NCBI RefSeq assembly: GCF_000737595.1
Contig: NZ_CP006271.1
Coordinates: 992,001-1,056,000, forward strand
Direction: 5' to 3'
Source of the DNA: Synechococcus sp. KORDI-52
GTDB taxonomy: Bacteria; Cyanobacteriota; Cyanobacteriia; PCC-6307; Cyanobiaceae
Length of the DNA stretch: 64,000 nt
The notes beneath the pieces were generated by a model. That model saw only the letters and a list, made by a program, of their open reading frames with translations, had not been told where the DNA came from and searched no databases. The position numbers and the translations under genes were made by a program. Below, one piece after another: positions 1 through 12,362 of this stretch; the stretch's first letter is position 1; the number at the start of each line of letters is the position of its first letter.

Positions 1-955
1 ACACCGCTTCGTTGCCCAGAGCGGCAGTGGCGATCACTGCCACCAGCGCCGAGTCGATGCCGCCGCTCAACCCCAGCAAGGCCTTTTTGAACCCGCATTT
101 CTGGGCGTAGTCGCGCACCCCAAGCACCAGGGCTCGGAACAGCCGTTCCAGGGGATCAATCGGCTGGAACTGGATCGGGGCCGGCTGGTCGCTGTCCCAA
201 ACCGCAAGATGCTCCTCACAAACGGGAAGCTCAAGCTGCACACTGCCACCGGCTCCCACCACAAAACTGGCCCCGTCAAACACCAGCTCGTCATTGCCCC
301 CCACTTGATTGAGGTAAATCAGTGGGCAGTTCAGGCGTCGCGCCGCCGCCGCCGCCAACTGTCGGCGCAGGGCCGGCTTGGCGGCATCGAAGGGGGAGGC
401 CGCCAGATTGATCACAAGATCCGGCTGTTCGGGGATCAGCTGATCGATGGGGTCCGGCCCGGCCAGGCGCTCGCGCTGCAGGCCGTCATCCACCCAGAGG
501 TCTTCGCAGATGGTGAGGCCCAACCGTTCTCCGCTGGGCAGGGTCAGCAGGCAGGGCCCATGGCCAGGCCGGAAGTAGCGCCGCTCATCAAAGACGTCGT
601 AACTGGGCAACAGCTGTTTGTGGGCAATCGGCCGCCAGCCCAGCCGGTTCACCAGCACCACACCATTGAGCAGCCGTGGACTACGGGCATCTTCTGCCGG
701 TAGCGCAGCACCCACCAAAAGAGTGACGCTGCTTTTGAGTTGGTTCACCAGCCACTGCAGCACCGTGTCTTGCTGCTGAATGCGGCTCGGCTCAAGCAAC
801 TGGTCACGGGGCGGGTAGCCCCAGAGGGAGAGTTCAGGGGTGAGCACCAGCTCAACGCCCTGCTCTTCTGCCTTGCGTACGGCCTCCAGAATCCGCTTCG
901 CATTGCCCTCGAAGTCGCCGACCACGGGATTGAGCTGGGCCAAGGCAATGCGCAT
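1..955 (-). CDS. nadE: Glutamine-dependent NAD+ synthetase, C-terminus cut by window edge
   Basis: Makes NAD+ from deamido-NAD+ using ATP and ammonia released from glutamine. The N-terminus starts MRIALAQLNPVVGDFEGNA, a nitrilase-fold glutaminase domain. The catalytic Glu lies in TPELSLWGYPPRD and the catalytic Cys in LTICEDLWV. The last visible part is the synthetase PP-loop, LLGLSGGIDSALVAV, near positions 10-75. The open frame runs off the left edge, so the rest of the synthetase domain is missing here. The ATG at 955 overlaps the nadD stop by one base (TGATG), which indicates translational coupling of the last two steps of NAD synthesis. Confidence 0.93.
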   Translation of the reverse strand, partial: MRIALAQLNPVVGDFEGNAKRILEAVRKAEEQGVELVLTPELSLWGYPPRDQLLEPSRIQQQDTVLQWLVNQLKSSVTLLVGAALPAEDARSPRLLNGVVLVNRLGWRPIAHKQLLPSYDVFDERRYFRPGHGPCLLTLPSGERLGLTICEDLWVDDGLQRERLAGPDPIDQLIPEQPDLVINLAASPFDAAKPALRRQLAAAAARRLNCPLIYLNQVGGNDELVFDGASFVVGAGGSVQLELPVCEEHLAVWDSDQPAPIQFQPIDPLERLFRALVLGVRDYAQKCGFKKALLGLSGGIDSALVAVIATAALGNEAV

Positions 956-1536
956 CAGCAGGGGCTCCCTGAAAGGCCATAAAGATTGTGCTGGAGCAAC
1001 AGGGGCCACACCGCTTCAGGGATCTGAGCTTCATTGGGCTGCTGGCGTAGCTGCGAACTGGCGGTGGCGGGAACCTCGAGATCCAGCAGGTCCACCCGTC
1101 CGCCCAAGTCGCGCAGGGCCTGCACCGTGGCGTCCTCGAGGGGCCAACCTTTACGGGGGGCGATCGCCAAGCGGCACTGCGGCAGCCAGCAATCGCTCTG
1201 TTTCCAGCGGGGAATCTGGCCGGCGAGGTCACTGCCCACCACAAACACCAGGTCGCGATCAGGCCAATGTTTGGCTGCCCGTTGCAGGGTGATCAAGGTG
1301 TAAGGGCTGCTCAGATGCTGGGCTAGTTCCAGCCGTTCATCCTGAAGCTGTTGCACCAGATGGCCCAGCAGCATCGCCCGTAACTTCAGAGGAGCATCGT
1401 GCTGTTTCAAGGGGTTGTCGCTGGCCCAGGTCGCTACGTGGCCATAGCGGTTCAGCAGCCCTTCCAGCAGCAGCTGATGGCCGCGGGTGGGTGGATCGGC
1501 GCTGGTGCCCAGCAAGGCGATGGCAGCAGCAGACAT
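955..1536 (-). CDS. nadD: Nicotinate-nucleotide adenylyltransferase
   Basis: Adenylates nicotinate mononucleotide to deamido-NAD+, the substrate of the NadE encoded directly downstream. The protein (193 aa) starts MSAAAIALLGTSADPPTRGH; the GTSADPPTxGH stretch is the nucleotidyltransferase GxFDPxHxGH motif in a divergent form. A second stretch, FVVGSDLAGQIPRW, matches the family's VGxDxxxxxxxW region. The open frame extends 40 codons further upstream, but those codons read through the end of the GTPase gene, so the start at 1536 is preferred. It is co-directional with the GTPase upstream (1 bp gap) and with nadE downstream. Confidence 0.88.
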   Translation of the reverse strand: MSAAAIALLGTSADPPTRGHQLLLEGLLNRYGHVATWASDNPLKQHDAPLKLRAMLLGHLVQQLQDERLELAQHLSSPYTLITLQRAAKHWPDRDLVFVVGSDLAGQIPRWKQSDCWLPQCRLAIAPRKGWPLEDATVQALRDLGGRVDLLDLEVPATASSQLRQQPNEAQIPEAVWPLLLQHNLYGLSGSPC

Positions 1537-1537
1537 C

Positions 1538-2833
1538 TCAGGGCAGGAGTGGTTGGAGATCTTGCTCCAGGGCTTTGGGCCAGCGCAGCAGCCAGTGGTG
1601 CACCACGGGATCCCTTTCGGCCAGGCGCTGCAGTAGCGCTCCGGGTTGACCGCCACGTCGTCGCAGCAATTGCTGTGCCACCAGACGCCCTGTTTGGCGG
1701 CTGGCGTGCACCGCCAGGGCCGCCTGGGCCAGGGCCACGGGAGCGGCTGGAGCCAAACTGCCGCCTCCGCTCACCGGCACCAGCAGCAACAGTGCCTGCT
1801 TGAGGGCCGCCAGCCCCAGCTGAACGCCGCCGAGCAGGGCGTTGTGGCTGGAGAGTCGGGTGAGCAGCACTCGTGCCGCTGCTGGCGTCATCGGCAGGTT
1901 GTACAGGCGGCTGAGCTGCAGCACCAGGGCGGTGTCACAGGCGATGCCGCCGGCCATGTCCAGGGCCATCACCGGGTTCACGGCCACACCGGTGGCCTTG
2001 GCGGCCGCGTAGCGACCGATCAGACTCTGGGCCGTGCGGCGGTGCTGCTGCAGCCGCAGTTGTTGGCAGGATCCCTGAAAGCGATCGGCCTGGCGCAGCG
2101 ACTGGATTGCCAGCAGCAGGGTGCCTTCGTTCTCCAGCTGTTGGCAGAGCTGCTGGCGCAGCTCCTGCACTCGCGGCGCTGTGATCGTGCTGCGTACCCG
2201 GCCATCGGCCTGGAGCTGGGGACGACGGGGCGCCGCGGCTGCGGCGGTGATCGGGAGATCCGCCGGCAGGCGGGCGCGAATGCTGCGCAGCAGCTCAGCA
2301 CGCTCGTGTTCCGGCCATCGGTCACTGCGGTTCAGCACCAGCTGCAGGGGCTTGCCACTGTCCAGCAGCGTGCCCAAGGCCTCCAGGTCGGCCCTGGTGA
2401 GATCGCTGTCCACCACCAGCAGCACCAGATCGGCTCCCATGGCCACGCGGGAGGCCAACCGCGCCCGCCCGGCGGCATCAATTTCGTCGATACCAGGGGT
2501 GTCCACCAACTCCACCCTTGTCAGCCCTGAAATCTCTACGGGCCAGTCCACCGCCTGTTGCCGCCGGGTGCTGCCATTGGCGACATCGGTCTTCAACAGC
2601 GGCCGTCGGATCAAGGCATTGATCAGGCTGGATTTGCCAACTCCCACCCGTCCAAACAGGGCGACGCGCAAGCGCCGTTGCTGCAGCCGTTGCAGCTGAC
2701 GATTCAACAGCTGCAATTCACCCCCCAGGAGGCCCCGCTCGCGGGGGCTCAGCTGGAGCTGGCTCTGCCAGCGCTCCAGCAGCAGCTGGCAGCGTTCAAC
2801 CGTGTGGGGCGGGGTTGGTTGCATCCCGCTCAT
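1538..2833 (-). CDS. Era-like GTPase with hydrophobic C-terminal half
   Basis: GTP-binding protein of about 431 aa. G1/P-loop GRVGVGKSS is at residues 61-69, G3 is VELVDTPG, and a G4-like NRSD replaces NKxD. The C-terminal half has hydrophobic Ala/Leu-rich segments (AGGIACDTALVLQLSRLY and LGLAALKQALLLLVPV), a pattern seen in cyanobacterial YcjF/DUF697-type GTPases that associate with membranes. The N-terminal 60 residues are Gln/Leu-rich and probably helical. The ATG at 2833 overlaps the upstream CBS-protein stop (ATGA); a start at 2854 is also open but lies inside that gene. The cellular role is unknown. Confidence 0.8.
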   Translation of the reverse strand: MSGMQPTPPHTVERCQLLLERWQSQLQLSPRERGLLGGELQLLNRQLQRLQQRRLRVALFGRVGVGKSSLINALIRRPLLKTDVANGSTRRQQAVDWPVEISGLTRVELVDTPGIDEIDAAGRARLASRVAMGADLVLLVVDSDLTRADLEALGTLLDSGKPLQLVLNRSDRWPEHERAELLRSIRARLPADLPITAAAAAPRRPQLQADGRVRSTITAPRVQELRQQLCQQLENEGTLLLAIQSLRQADRFQGSCQQLRLQQHRRTAQSLIGRYAAAKATGVAVNPVMALDMAGGIACDTALVLQLSRLYNLPMTPAAARVLLTRLSSHNALLGGVQLGLAALKQALLLLVPVSGGGSLAPAAPVALAQAALAVHASRQTGRLVAQQLLRRRGGQPGALLQRLAERDPVVHHWLLRWPKALEQDLQPLLP

Positions 2834-3828
2834 GCTGCCGGCTTGCGCCACCACCCGGCCAGTACTGCTAACACTGATTCGGCGCCGATCACGCCAACAA
2901 AGCCCCCGAATTCATCCACCACCACGCGCACGCCACCGCTGTCGCGTCGGAAGCCCGTCAGCAGCCGATCGGCACGAATCATCTCCGGCACGTATTCCAC
3001 CGGCTCGCAAAGGTCAACGGGGGTGAGCAGTCCGCGGTTCTCCAACAGGGCGGTGAGCACCCGCTCGCGGCTGGCCACGCCAAGCACCTTGTCCACTTGA
3101 TCGCCGAGCACCACCCACCAGGGGTCGTTGGTGCTCATCAGCTTGGCCCGCTGGGCTTCGATGCTCAGGCCGCCGTCCAGGGTGGGAGCCGCCACCCTGG
3201 GCGTCATCAGGTCGCGGGCGGTGAGGTCGTTCAGCTGAAACACCTTGCCGATCATTGCTGCTTCGTCGGCTTCGATCTCTCCCTTTTGGGAGCCCAGGCG
3301 AGCCAGCAGTCGGATCTCTTCTTCATTGGTGCTGAGCTCAGCCTCGGCCGTGATGGCCGGCAGCATCCGTTCCAGCAGCAGCACCAGGGGCCGCAATGCC
3401 AAACCAAGCCAGTGAAGCAAGGGTGCGCTTGCCAAAGCAACCGGCAGGGCCAGGCGGCTGCCGAGGGCCTTGGGCAGGATTTCCCCCAGCAGGATCACCA
3501 GCACGGTGAGCCCCACAGAAAACACCGGCAGGGCCACACCACTGATGTTGCGTTGCTCGAACACCCAGGCGGCATAACCGCCCAGCATCAGGCTGCCGAA
3601 AATGTTGAAACCGTTGTTGGCGATCACCAGCGCCGACAGGGTGCGTCCCAGGCGCTTGCGCAGCTGGGCAAGCCGCCGTGCCCCCGCCACGGGGCGATCC
3701 CGGGCCGCCAGCTCGTGCACCCGGATGGGGCTCACAGTGAGCAGGGCCGCTTCCACGCCGGAACAGAGGGCCGAGCCCAGCAGCACCACCAAAACCAGCA
3801 GCAACAGCACCAGGAGATCGGAGCTCAT
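2830..3828 (-). CDS. CNNM/HlyC-CorC-type membrane protein with CBS domains
   Basis: A 332-aa membrane protein with an N-terminal DUF21/CNNM transmembrane domain: MSSDLLVLLLLVLVVLLG, then GNNGFNIFGSLMLGG-like and LTVLVILLGEILPKALG segments. CBS repeats follow (LNDLTARDLMTPR and VRVVVDEFGGFVGVIG). The E-x-L-P-K segment and the LMTPR turn are typical of the TlyC/CorC family, linked to Mg2+/Co2+ efflux; substrate specificity cannot be read from sequence. The frame stays open to 4644, but that extension is antisense to the well-supported aminopeptidase gene, so the start is set at 3828. It is divergent from that gene, with an 87-bp gap. Confidence 0.85.
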   Translation of the reverse strand: MSSDLLVLLLLVLVVLLGSALCSGVEAALLTVSPIRVHELAARDRPVAGARRLAQLRKRLGRTLSALVIANNGFNIFGSLMLGGYAAWVFEQRNISGVALPVFSVGLTVLVILLGEILPKALGSRLALPVALASAPLLHWLGLALRPLVLLLERMLPAITAEAELSTNEEEIRLLARLGSQKGEIEADEAAMIGKVFQLNDLTARDLMTPRVAAPTLDGGLSIEAQRAKLMSTNDPWWVVLGDQVDKVLGVASRERVLTALLENRGLLTPVDLCEPVEYVPEMIRADRLLTGFRRDSGGVRVVVDEFGGFVGVIGAESVLAVLAGWWRKPAA

Positions 3829-3915
3829 TGCCGTCTGAAACTCCTTGCATCGTAGAGGCCCTGGCCAGTTCGGCCCTGCCAACTGCCATCCTGTTTCCTT
3901 CAATGCTTTGCTGTT

Positions 3916-5241
3916 GTGAACGGCTTCGACTCCGGCATCCACGCGCGCCGTCGCGCCCTGTTCCTGGAGCAACTCGGTGCCGCGGCTGCGGTGATTCCGG
4001 CCGCGGCGCTGGCCACCCACCACGCCGACTGCGAGTGGCCCTTCCGGCAGGACAGCGATTTCTTTTACCTCACCGGTTTTGATGAACCGGATGCGGTGGC
4101 CCTGCTGCTGCCGCATCGGCCTGAGGGTGAGCGTTTTGTGCTGTTCGTACAGCCCAAGGACCCGGCTGCTGAGGTTTGGACCGGTTTCCGCTGGGGCACT
4201 GAGGGAGCGGTGGAGCGCTATGGGGCGGATGTGGCCCATCCGCTGGATCAGCTGGGCGAAAAACTTCCGGAGTACCTCGCTGGTGCCGAAGCCATCGCCT
4301 TTCGTGTTGGCCGCCACGCATCGGTGGAGTCGAAGGTGCTTGGGGCCTGGGGGCGACAGCTTGATACCTATGCCCGCACGGGTACGGCGGCCCTGGGCCT
4401 GGTGGCGCCGACGCCGATCCTGCATCGCCTGCGACTGCGCAAGGAGCCCCACGAGCTGGAACGTCTGCGGGAGGCCTGCCGCATCTCCGCCGAAGCCCAT
4501 GAGCTGGCCCGTTCGATCACCCGGCCGGGCATGAACGAAGCCGAGGTGCAGGCGGCGATGGAGGCCCATTTCCGCAGCAACGGGGCTCGCGGTCCGGCTT
4601 ACGGCTCCATCGTTGCCGGCGGCGACAACGCCTGCGTGCTGCACTACACCGCCAACACGGCCCCGTTGCAGGACGGCGACCTGCTGCTGATCGATGCCGG
4701 CTGTTCCCTGGAGGATTACTACAACGGCGACATCACCCGCACCTTCCCGGTGAATGGCCGCTTCACGGCCGAACAGCGGGACCTCTACAGCCTGGTGCTG
4801 GCGGCCCAGGAAGCGGCTGTGGCGGTCGTGGCACCCGGCGGCACCGCTTCAGCGGTGCATGCCACAGCTCTGAGAATTCTTGTTGAGGGGCTGGTAGACC
4901 TGGGCCTGTTGATCGGGGATCCGGACGGGATCATCGAGCGGGGCGACTACCGCCACCTGTACATGCATCGCACGGGCCATTGGTTGGGCCTGGATGTGCA
5001 CGACGTGGGTGCCTACAGGCTCGGTGAGCAGCCCGTGCCGCTGGAGCCGGGCATTGTGCTCACGGTGGAACCGGGCCTCTACGTCAGTGACCGCCTCAAC
5101 GTGCCGGAGGGTCAGCCGGAGATTGACGATCGTTGGAAAGGCATCGGCATCCGCATCGAAGACGACGTCGCTGTCACCGAGACCGGCCATGAGGTGCTCA
5201 CCGCTGGCGCCCTCAAGAGCGTTGCCGCGATGGAACGCTGA
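3916..5241 (+). CDS. pepP: Xaa-Pro aminopeptidase (M24B)
   Basis: Cytoplasmic metallopeptidase that removes N-terminal residues preceding proline. The 441-aa length fits the PepP family. The N-terminal creatinase-like domain has FFYLTGFDEPDAV. The catalytic pita-bread domain carries the dinuclear metal ligands in LLIDAGCSLEDYYNGDITRTF (Asp, Asp), HRTGHWLGLDVHD (His), VLTVEPGLY (Glu) and GIRIEDDVAV (Glu). The start is GTG at 3916; no in-frame ATG fits the family N-terminus better. It converges with the antiporter gene downstream. Confidence 0.92.
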   Translation: MNGFDSGIHARRRALFLEQLGAAAAVIPAAALATHHADCEWPFRQDSDFFYLTGFDEPDAVALLLPHRPEGERFVLFVQPKDPAAEVWTGFRWGTEGAVERYGADVAHPLDQLGEKLPEYLAGAEAIAFRVGRHASVESKVLGAWGRQLDTYARTGTAALGLVAPTPILHRLRLRKEPHELERLREACRISAEAHELARSITRPGMNEAEVQAAMEAHFRSNGARGPAYGSIVAGGDNACVLHYTANTAPLQDGDLLLIDAGCSLEDYYNGDITRTFPVNGRFTAEQRDLYSLVLAAQEAAVAVVAPGGTASAVHATALRILVEGLVDLGLLIGDPDGIIERGDYRHLYMHRTGHWLGLDVHDVGAYRLGEQPVPLEPGIVLTVEPGLYVSDRLNVPEGQPEIDDRWKGIGIRIEDDVAVTETGHEVLTAGALKSVAAMER

Positions 5242-5281
5242 CCTCACTGACCTCACTGACCTCAATCGCTGATCGAGGTCA
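5239..5281. repeat. Three tandem 9-bp repeats ending in a hairpin
   Basis: TGACCTCAC occurs at 5239-5247 and 5248-5256, followed by TGACCTCAA at 5257-5265. The last copy can pair with GAGGTCA at 5275-5281 (7-bp stem, 11-nt loop). It spans the stop codons of two convergent genes, so it may act as a weak bidirectional terminator. There is no T-tract. Confidence 0.6.
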
Positions 5282-6442
5282 GCTCACAACCTGCAGAGCC
5301 ACCCAGACCACGCCCACGGTGAGCAGCATCAGCCCATCCATTTCGCTGACGCGTCCACTGATCGGCCGCACCAGGATCAGCGTCAGCACCAGCAGCACCG
5401 ACTCCAGTGGATCCAGCCCGAGGATCACATCGGTGCCCGTGAATTCGCCGATGGCCAGCACCGCCGGCACCGTCAAGCAAAGGGTCGAGAGGGACGACCC
5501 ATAGAGGGTATTGAGCGACCGCTGCAACTCTCCTTTCCCAGCAGCCTGAAAGGCATTCAGAGCTTCCGGTGCCACCACCAGCAAGCCCACCAGCAAGCCC
5601 CCCAGGGAACTGGGCAGGCCAAGGTCGCTGATGCCGGTTTCGATCAGGCTCCCCATCGATTCCGCGATCAGCACCAGCACCAGCAGCCCGGCCGCCATCA
5701 GGCCTCCGTTTTGCAGGATTGAACTCTGCTGTTCGTCCGGCGGTGTGGGTGCTTCCGCAGGGCCATCAACCAGGGACACCGTCCCGGAGGCCTGTTGCTG
5801 GGGGCTTTCAACGAACAGGTTGCGGTAGCGGCCAACCTGGCCGCGCAGGAAAATGCCGTAGAGGCTGATCGACACGAAGGTCAGCAACCAGTTGATCGGC
5901 AGGGAGAAGTTGGCCTCGAGGCTGTCCTGGCTGAAGTTGGGAAGCACAAGCGCCAGAACGCTGATGGTGGTGATCAGATTGATGTAAGCACTCGAACCGC
6001 TCTGGTTCACAGCCGCCAGGTCTTCCAGCTGCATCGGTTGGGTGCGCCCCTGACGCTGCACCCTGGCGGCCACGATCAAGGTCAAGCCCTTGATCCCCGT
6101 CAGCACGATCATCAGCACCGAGAACATCGAGTCGCGGGCCAGGGTCGGGTTGCTCTCACCCGTCAGCATCGTGGAGGCGATCAGGGCCAGTTCAATCACG
6201 ATCACGGACCCCGTCAGCACCAGGGTTCCCAGAGGCTCCCCGAGGCGCTCCGCCAGTTGATCGGCGTGGTGTGCCACCCCCCGTGCCATCAGCAGCACCA
6301 ACAGGCTCAGCAGGCCCAGGCCTGTTAGCACATGCAGGGCGGGCTGGAGCAGCAGCCAGTCGAGCAGGTTGGTGGTCTCCAGGCCGATCAAGGCCATGAT
6401 CCCGATCAGCAGGGGGGCCTCGCGCAGTACGGCCGCCCTCAT
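5279..6442 (-). CDS. Ca2+/H+ (cation/proton) antiporter-like membrane protein
   Basis: A 387-aa polytopic protein with about ten hydrophobic segments and two CaCA-type alpha-repeat-like regions: GSVIVIELALIASTML in the first half and VVAPEALNAFQAAGKGELQRSLNTLYG followed by STLCLTVPAVLAIG in the second. Acidic residues in both fit the ChaA branch of Ca2+/H+ or Na+/H+ exchangers. A hydrophilic linker (ESPQQQASGTVSLVDGPAEA) separates the halves. The start ATG overlaps the HAD stop upstream (ATGA), so the two are probably co-translated. The ion transported is inferred from the family only. Confidence 0.8.
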   Translation of the reverse strand: MRAAVLREAPLLIGIMALIGLETTNLLDWLLLQPALHVLTGLGLLSLLVLLMARGVAHHADQLAERLGEPLGTLVLTGSVIVIELALIASTMLTGESNPTLARDSMFSVLMIVLTGIKGLTLIVAARVQRQGRTQPMQLEDLAAVNQSGSSAYINLITTISVLALVLPNFSQDSLEANFSLPINWLLTFVSISLYGIFLRGQVGRYRNLFVESPQQQASGTVSLVDGPAEAPTPPDEQQSSILQNGGLMAAGLLVLVLIAESMGSLIETGISDLGLPSSLGGLLVGLLVVAPEALNAFQAAGKGELQRSLNTLYGSSLSTLCLTVPAVLAIGEFTGTDVILGLDPLESVLLVLTLILVRPISGRVSEMDGLMLLTVGVVWVALQVVS

Positions 6443-7200
6443 GCCGCCGCTCCCTCCCAGCTCAAGACCGCTGCGGTGTTGCGCAGCACCCGATCAGCGC
6501 CGGCCTCCTGCAGCCGTTGTTCATAGATTCTTCGGGCCGGCGCCTGCTCTGCGGTCTGCAGGTGCGGTGGAACCACCGCAAGACTGATGAACGTTTGTTC
6601 CGGCCAGCTTTCCCGGGCTTTCATCACGGTATGTACATCGGCCACGGTGTCGCCGAGATAGGCCACCTGTGCCTCCTTGCCCTCAGCCCCCAGCGCTTTG
6701 GCCAGGTGGATCAAACCCTTGGGGTCCGGTTTGTCGGGGGCATCGCCCATGGCGATCAGGGGCGGATCCACAAGCCCCAGGCGCTGCTCCAGCACGAAGC
6801 GGGCTGAGGGCGGTTCAGCTCCACTCACAAATCCCCAGCGCAGCTTCCGCTGCGTCAACGTTGCGAAAAAGCTGGCGTCCACCAGCAGCGGCTCATCGCC
6901 GATGAATCCGGTCCACTGGCTGGGGTCCCCCTCCGGATCACCGCCGAAGTAGAAGGCGCTGAACACGTCGATCAGTGCGGCACGATCCGGTAGGTCAGTC
7001 CCATGTCGCCGCAGCAGTTCAAGGCTGGCGTCCCAGTCGTTGTTCCAGGATCCTTCGGCCTTCAGCGCATCGATCTCAGCGCTGCTGGGCTGCCAACCGC
7101 AGTAGTGCTGAACGGTGCATTGCAGGGCCCGTCGGTAACTGCCCGCTACATCGCGGATCACACCATCGATGTCGAACAGCAGGATGGTTGGAGATCCCAG
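6439..7200 (-). CDS. HAD-superfamily phosphatase (cyanobacterial TIGR01548-like), no canonical start
   Basis: HAD hydrolase with the nucleophile motif ILLFDIDGVIRD at the N-terminus, motif III in APDKPDPKGL and motif IV in YLGDTVADVHTV. Between them lies a small cap region with FYFGGDPEGDPSQW. It is an acid phosphatase of unknown substrate. The first canonical start, GTG at 7161, falls inside the DxD motif and would remove both catalytic aspartates. Further upstream the frame is open to a TAA but holds no ATG, GTG or TTG. Candidate starts are CTG at 7200, ATC at 7185, and CTG at 7182 or 7179; the end given is therefore provisional. Divergent from the PSRP-3 gene. Confidence 0.8.
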   Translation of the reverse strand: MGSPTILLFDIDGVIRDVAGSYRRALQCTVQHYCGWQPSSAEIDALKAEGSWNNDWDASLELLRRHGTDLPDRAALIDVFSAFYFGGDPEGDPSQWTGFIGDEPLLVDASFFATLTQRKLRWGFVSGAEPPSARFVLEQRLGLVDPPLIAMGDAPDKPDPKGLIHLAKALGAEGKEAQVAYLGDTVADVHTVMKARESWPEQTFISLAVVPPHLQTAEQAPARRIYEQRLQEAGADRVLRNTAAVLSWEGAAA

Positions 7201-7209
7201 AACGTCTGA

Positions 7210-7779
<570 letters not shown>

Positions 7780-7803
7780 TTTTTCCCCTCAGTTTGTCGA
7801 TTC

Positions 7804-7829
7804 AAACCTGCCTTCCGGCAGGTTTTTTT
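7804..7829 (+). terminator. Rho-independent terminator after PSRP-3 gene
   Basis: AAACCTGCC and GGCAGGTTT form a 9-bp stem around a TTCC loop, running directly into a T-tract (7822-7829). It lies 25 bp after the PSRP-3 stop. Confidence 0.9.
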
Positions 7830-7888
7830 GTGCTCTTCTGAAGGGTTTGGCGTCACTGATCATCGTCATCGATCACAGAGCCACCATG

Positions 7889-7920
7889 AAAAAAGCCAGA
7901 GGCGGGAGCCCCTGGCTTTT
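7889..7920 (-). terminator. Rho-independent terminator after atpC
   Basis: On the minus strand, AAAAGCCAG pairs with CTGGCTTTT around a GC-rich loop and ends in a run of six T. It sits 30 bp beyond the atpC stop and closes the atpD-atpC unit. Confidence 0.85.
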
Positions 7921-7949
7921 GAAACGTCAACCGTTGGACAGCGGATGAA

Positions 7950-8360
7950 TCAGTCGGCGGTTTTACTGGCCTGCAGGCGAGCCCGGGCTTCATTCATCTG
8001 TTGCTGTGCTTTGAGCTTTTCCGGAGAAGCCGGTTGGCCTTCCATGCCTGCCACCACGGTGGAGGCCTTCTGGAAAGCGGCTTCAGCGGCACCGGCATCG
8101 ATGGCGCTGCCCAGTTCGGCCTTATTCACCAGAACGGTGACTTCATCAGCGTCAACCTCGGCGAAGCCACCCATCAGTGCGATGGAGTTCCAGGCACCGT
8201 TGGTACGCACGCGCAGTACACCGATGTCGATGGCGGTGAGCAACGAAATGTGGCCTGGCAGGATGCCGAGTTGGCCGGTGGTACTGGGCAGGATCACCTC
8301 GTCGGCGCTGCCATCAAAGACGTTCTGGTCTGTTGCCAGCACGCGGAGGGTGAGGGACAT
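7950..8360 (-). CDS. atpC: ATP synthase F1 epsilon subunit
   Basis: Epsilon subunit (136 aa) of the thylakoid F1Fo ATP synthase, part of the central stalk and a regulator of ATP hydrolysis. The N-terminal beta-sandwich shows LTLRVLATDQNVFDG, LPSTTGQLGILPGH and LMGGFAEVDADEVTVLVNKAE. The C-terminal helical hairpin carries PEKLKAQQQMNEARARLQ. It lies 72 bp downstream of atpD in the same direction, the usual cyanobacterial atpB-atpE (here named atpD-atpC) pair separated from the other ATP synthase genes. Confidence 0.97.
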   Translation of the reverse strand: MSLTLRVLATDQNVFDGSADEVILPSTTGQLGILPGHISLLTAIDIGVLRVRTNGAWNSIALMGGFAEVDADEVTVLVNKAELGSAIDAGAAEAAFQKASTVVAGMEGQPASPEKLKAQQQMNEARARLQASKTAD

Positions 8361-8432
8361 GAACCTTGGTTCGAAAAGAGAACGGACTGTCGATAAACAC
8401 GTGATCGGGGGTGTGAATCACCCCCGCAGCGA

Positions 8433-10066
<1,634 letters not shown>

Positions 10067-10118
10067 CTCGCGTCGATGCGTGGCGCTTTGCGCCCTGTCC
10101 CTGCTCCTGCAAGTACCC

Positions 10119-10430
10119 ATGGCTGCTGTTTCTCTCAGCGTCTCGACTGTCAAACCCCTTGGCGATCGCATCTTCATCAAGGTGTCCGCTTCTGAAGAGA
10201 CCACTGCCGGCGGCATTCTTCTGCCTGACACCGCCAAAGAAAAGCCCCAGGTGGGTGAAGTGGTTCAGGTGGGCCCCGGCAAGCGCAACGACGACGGCAG
10301 CCGCCAGGCTCCCGAAGTCGGTGTGGGCGACAAGGTCCTCTACAGCAAGTACGCCGGCACCGACATCAAGCTCGGCAGCGATGAATACGTGCTGCTGTCC
10401 GAGAAGGACATCCTGGCCGTCGTCAACTGA
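10119..10430 (+). CDS. groES: Co-chaperonin GroES
   Basis: Seven-subunit lid of the GroEL folding chamber (103 aa). Family motifs present are [12 protein letters not shown], the mobile loop region [37 protein letters not shown] and [13 protein letters not shown]. The frame is open from 10023, but that stretch contains the CIRCE element; ATG 10119 gives the standard N-terminus [17 protein letters not shown]. groEL follows 77 bp downstream in a classical bicistronic operon. Confidence 0.97.
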   Translation: MAAVSLSVSTVKPLGDRIFIKVSASEETTAGGILLPDTAKEKPQVGEVVQVGPGKRNDDGSRQAPEVGVGDKVLYSKYAGTDIKLGSDEYVLLSEKDILAVVN

Positions 10431-10495
10431 GATCAGCCCCGCTGCATTGCGGTCTGAGCCTCGGCTCAGCTTTCCCTTTTCATCCTCTTCACTAG

Positions 10496-12142
<1,647 letters not shown>

Positions 12143-12151
12143 TCGATGCGT

Positions 12152-12221
12152 GGGTGGTCCAGCGACCACCCGATCACTTCAAATCAAGTCATAACAAGAG
12201 GCCCTGCGGGGCCTCTTTTTG
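12152..12221 (+). terminator. groESL terminator region: two hairpins
   Basis: The first hairpin is GGGTGGTC/GACCACCC at 12152-12171 with a CAGC loop and no T-tract. The second, AGAGGCCC/GGGCCTCT at about 12198-12216, runs into TTTTT (12217-12221) and is a standard rho-independent terminator. The first may stabilise the 3' end of the mRNA. Confidence 0.85.
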
Positions 12222-12362
12222 TGCAACCCACGCGTCTTGTAAGGTCTAGATTCTGCAAGACATGTGACCAGCGAGGGCCAGCGTCAGTTGCAGGGCATGA
12301 AGCATTTGAGGTGCAGGCGTGCAGCGGCTAGGGTCTTGTTGTGTATTGTTGAGTCGGGACAA

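Noticed and set aside
1646-2530. Long plus-strand open frame antisense to the GTPase gene
   Set aside because: Gln/His-rich translation typical of antisense GC-rich DNA; the minus-strand frame has clear GTPase motifs.
3829-4644. Minus-strand extension of the CBS membrane protein gene to 604 codons
   Set aside because: The extra 272 codons are antisense to the aminopeptidase gene, have no family similarity, and the membrane protein has a normal start at 3828.
5239-5281. Repeat as a CRISPR-like or attachment site
   Set aside because: Only three 9-bp tandem units without spacers, and no integrase or duplicated flanks.
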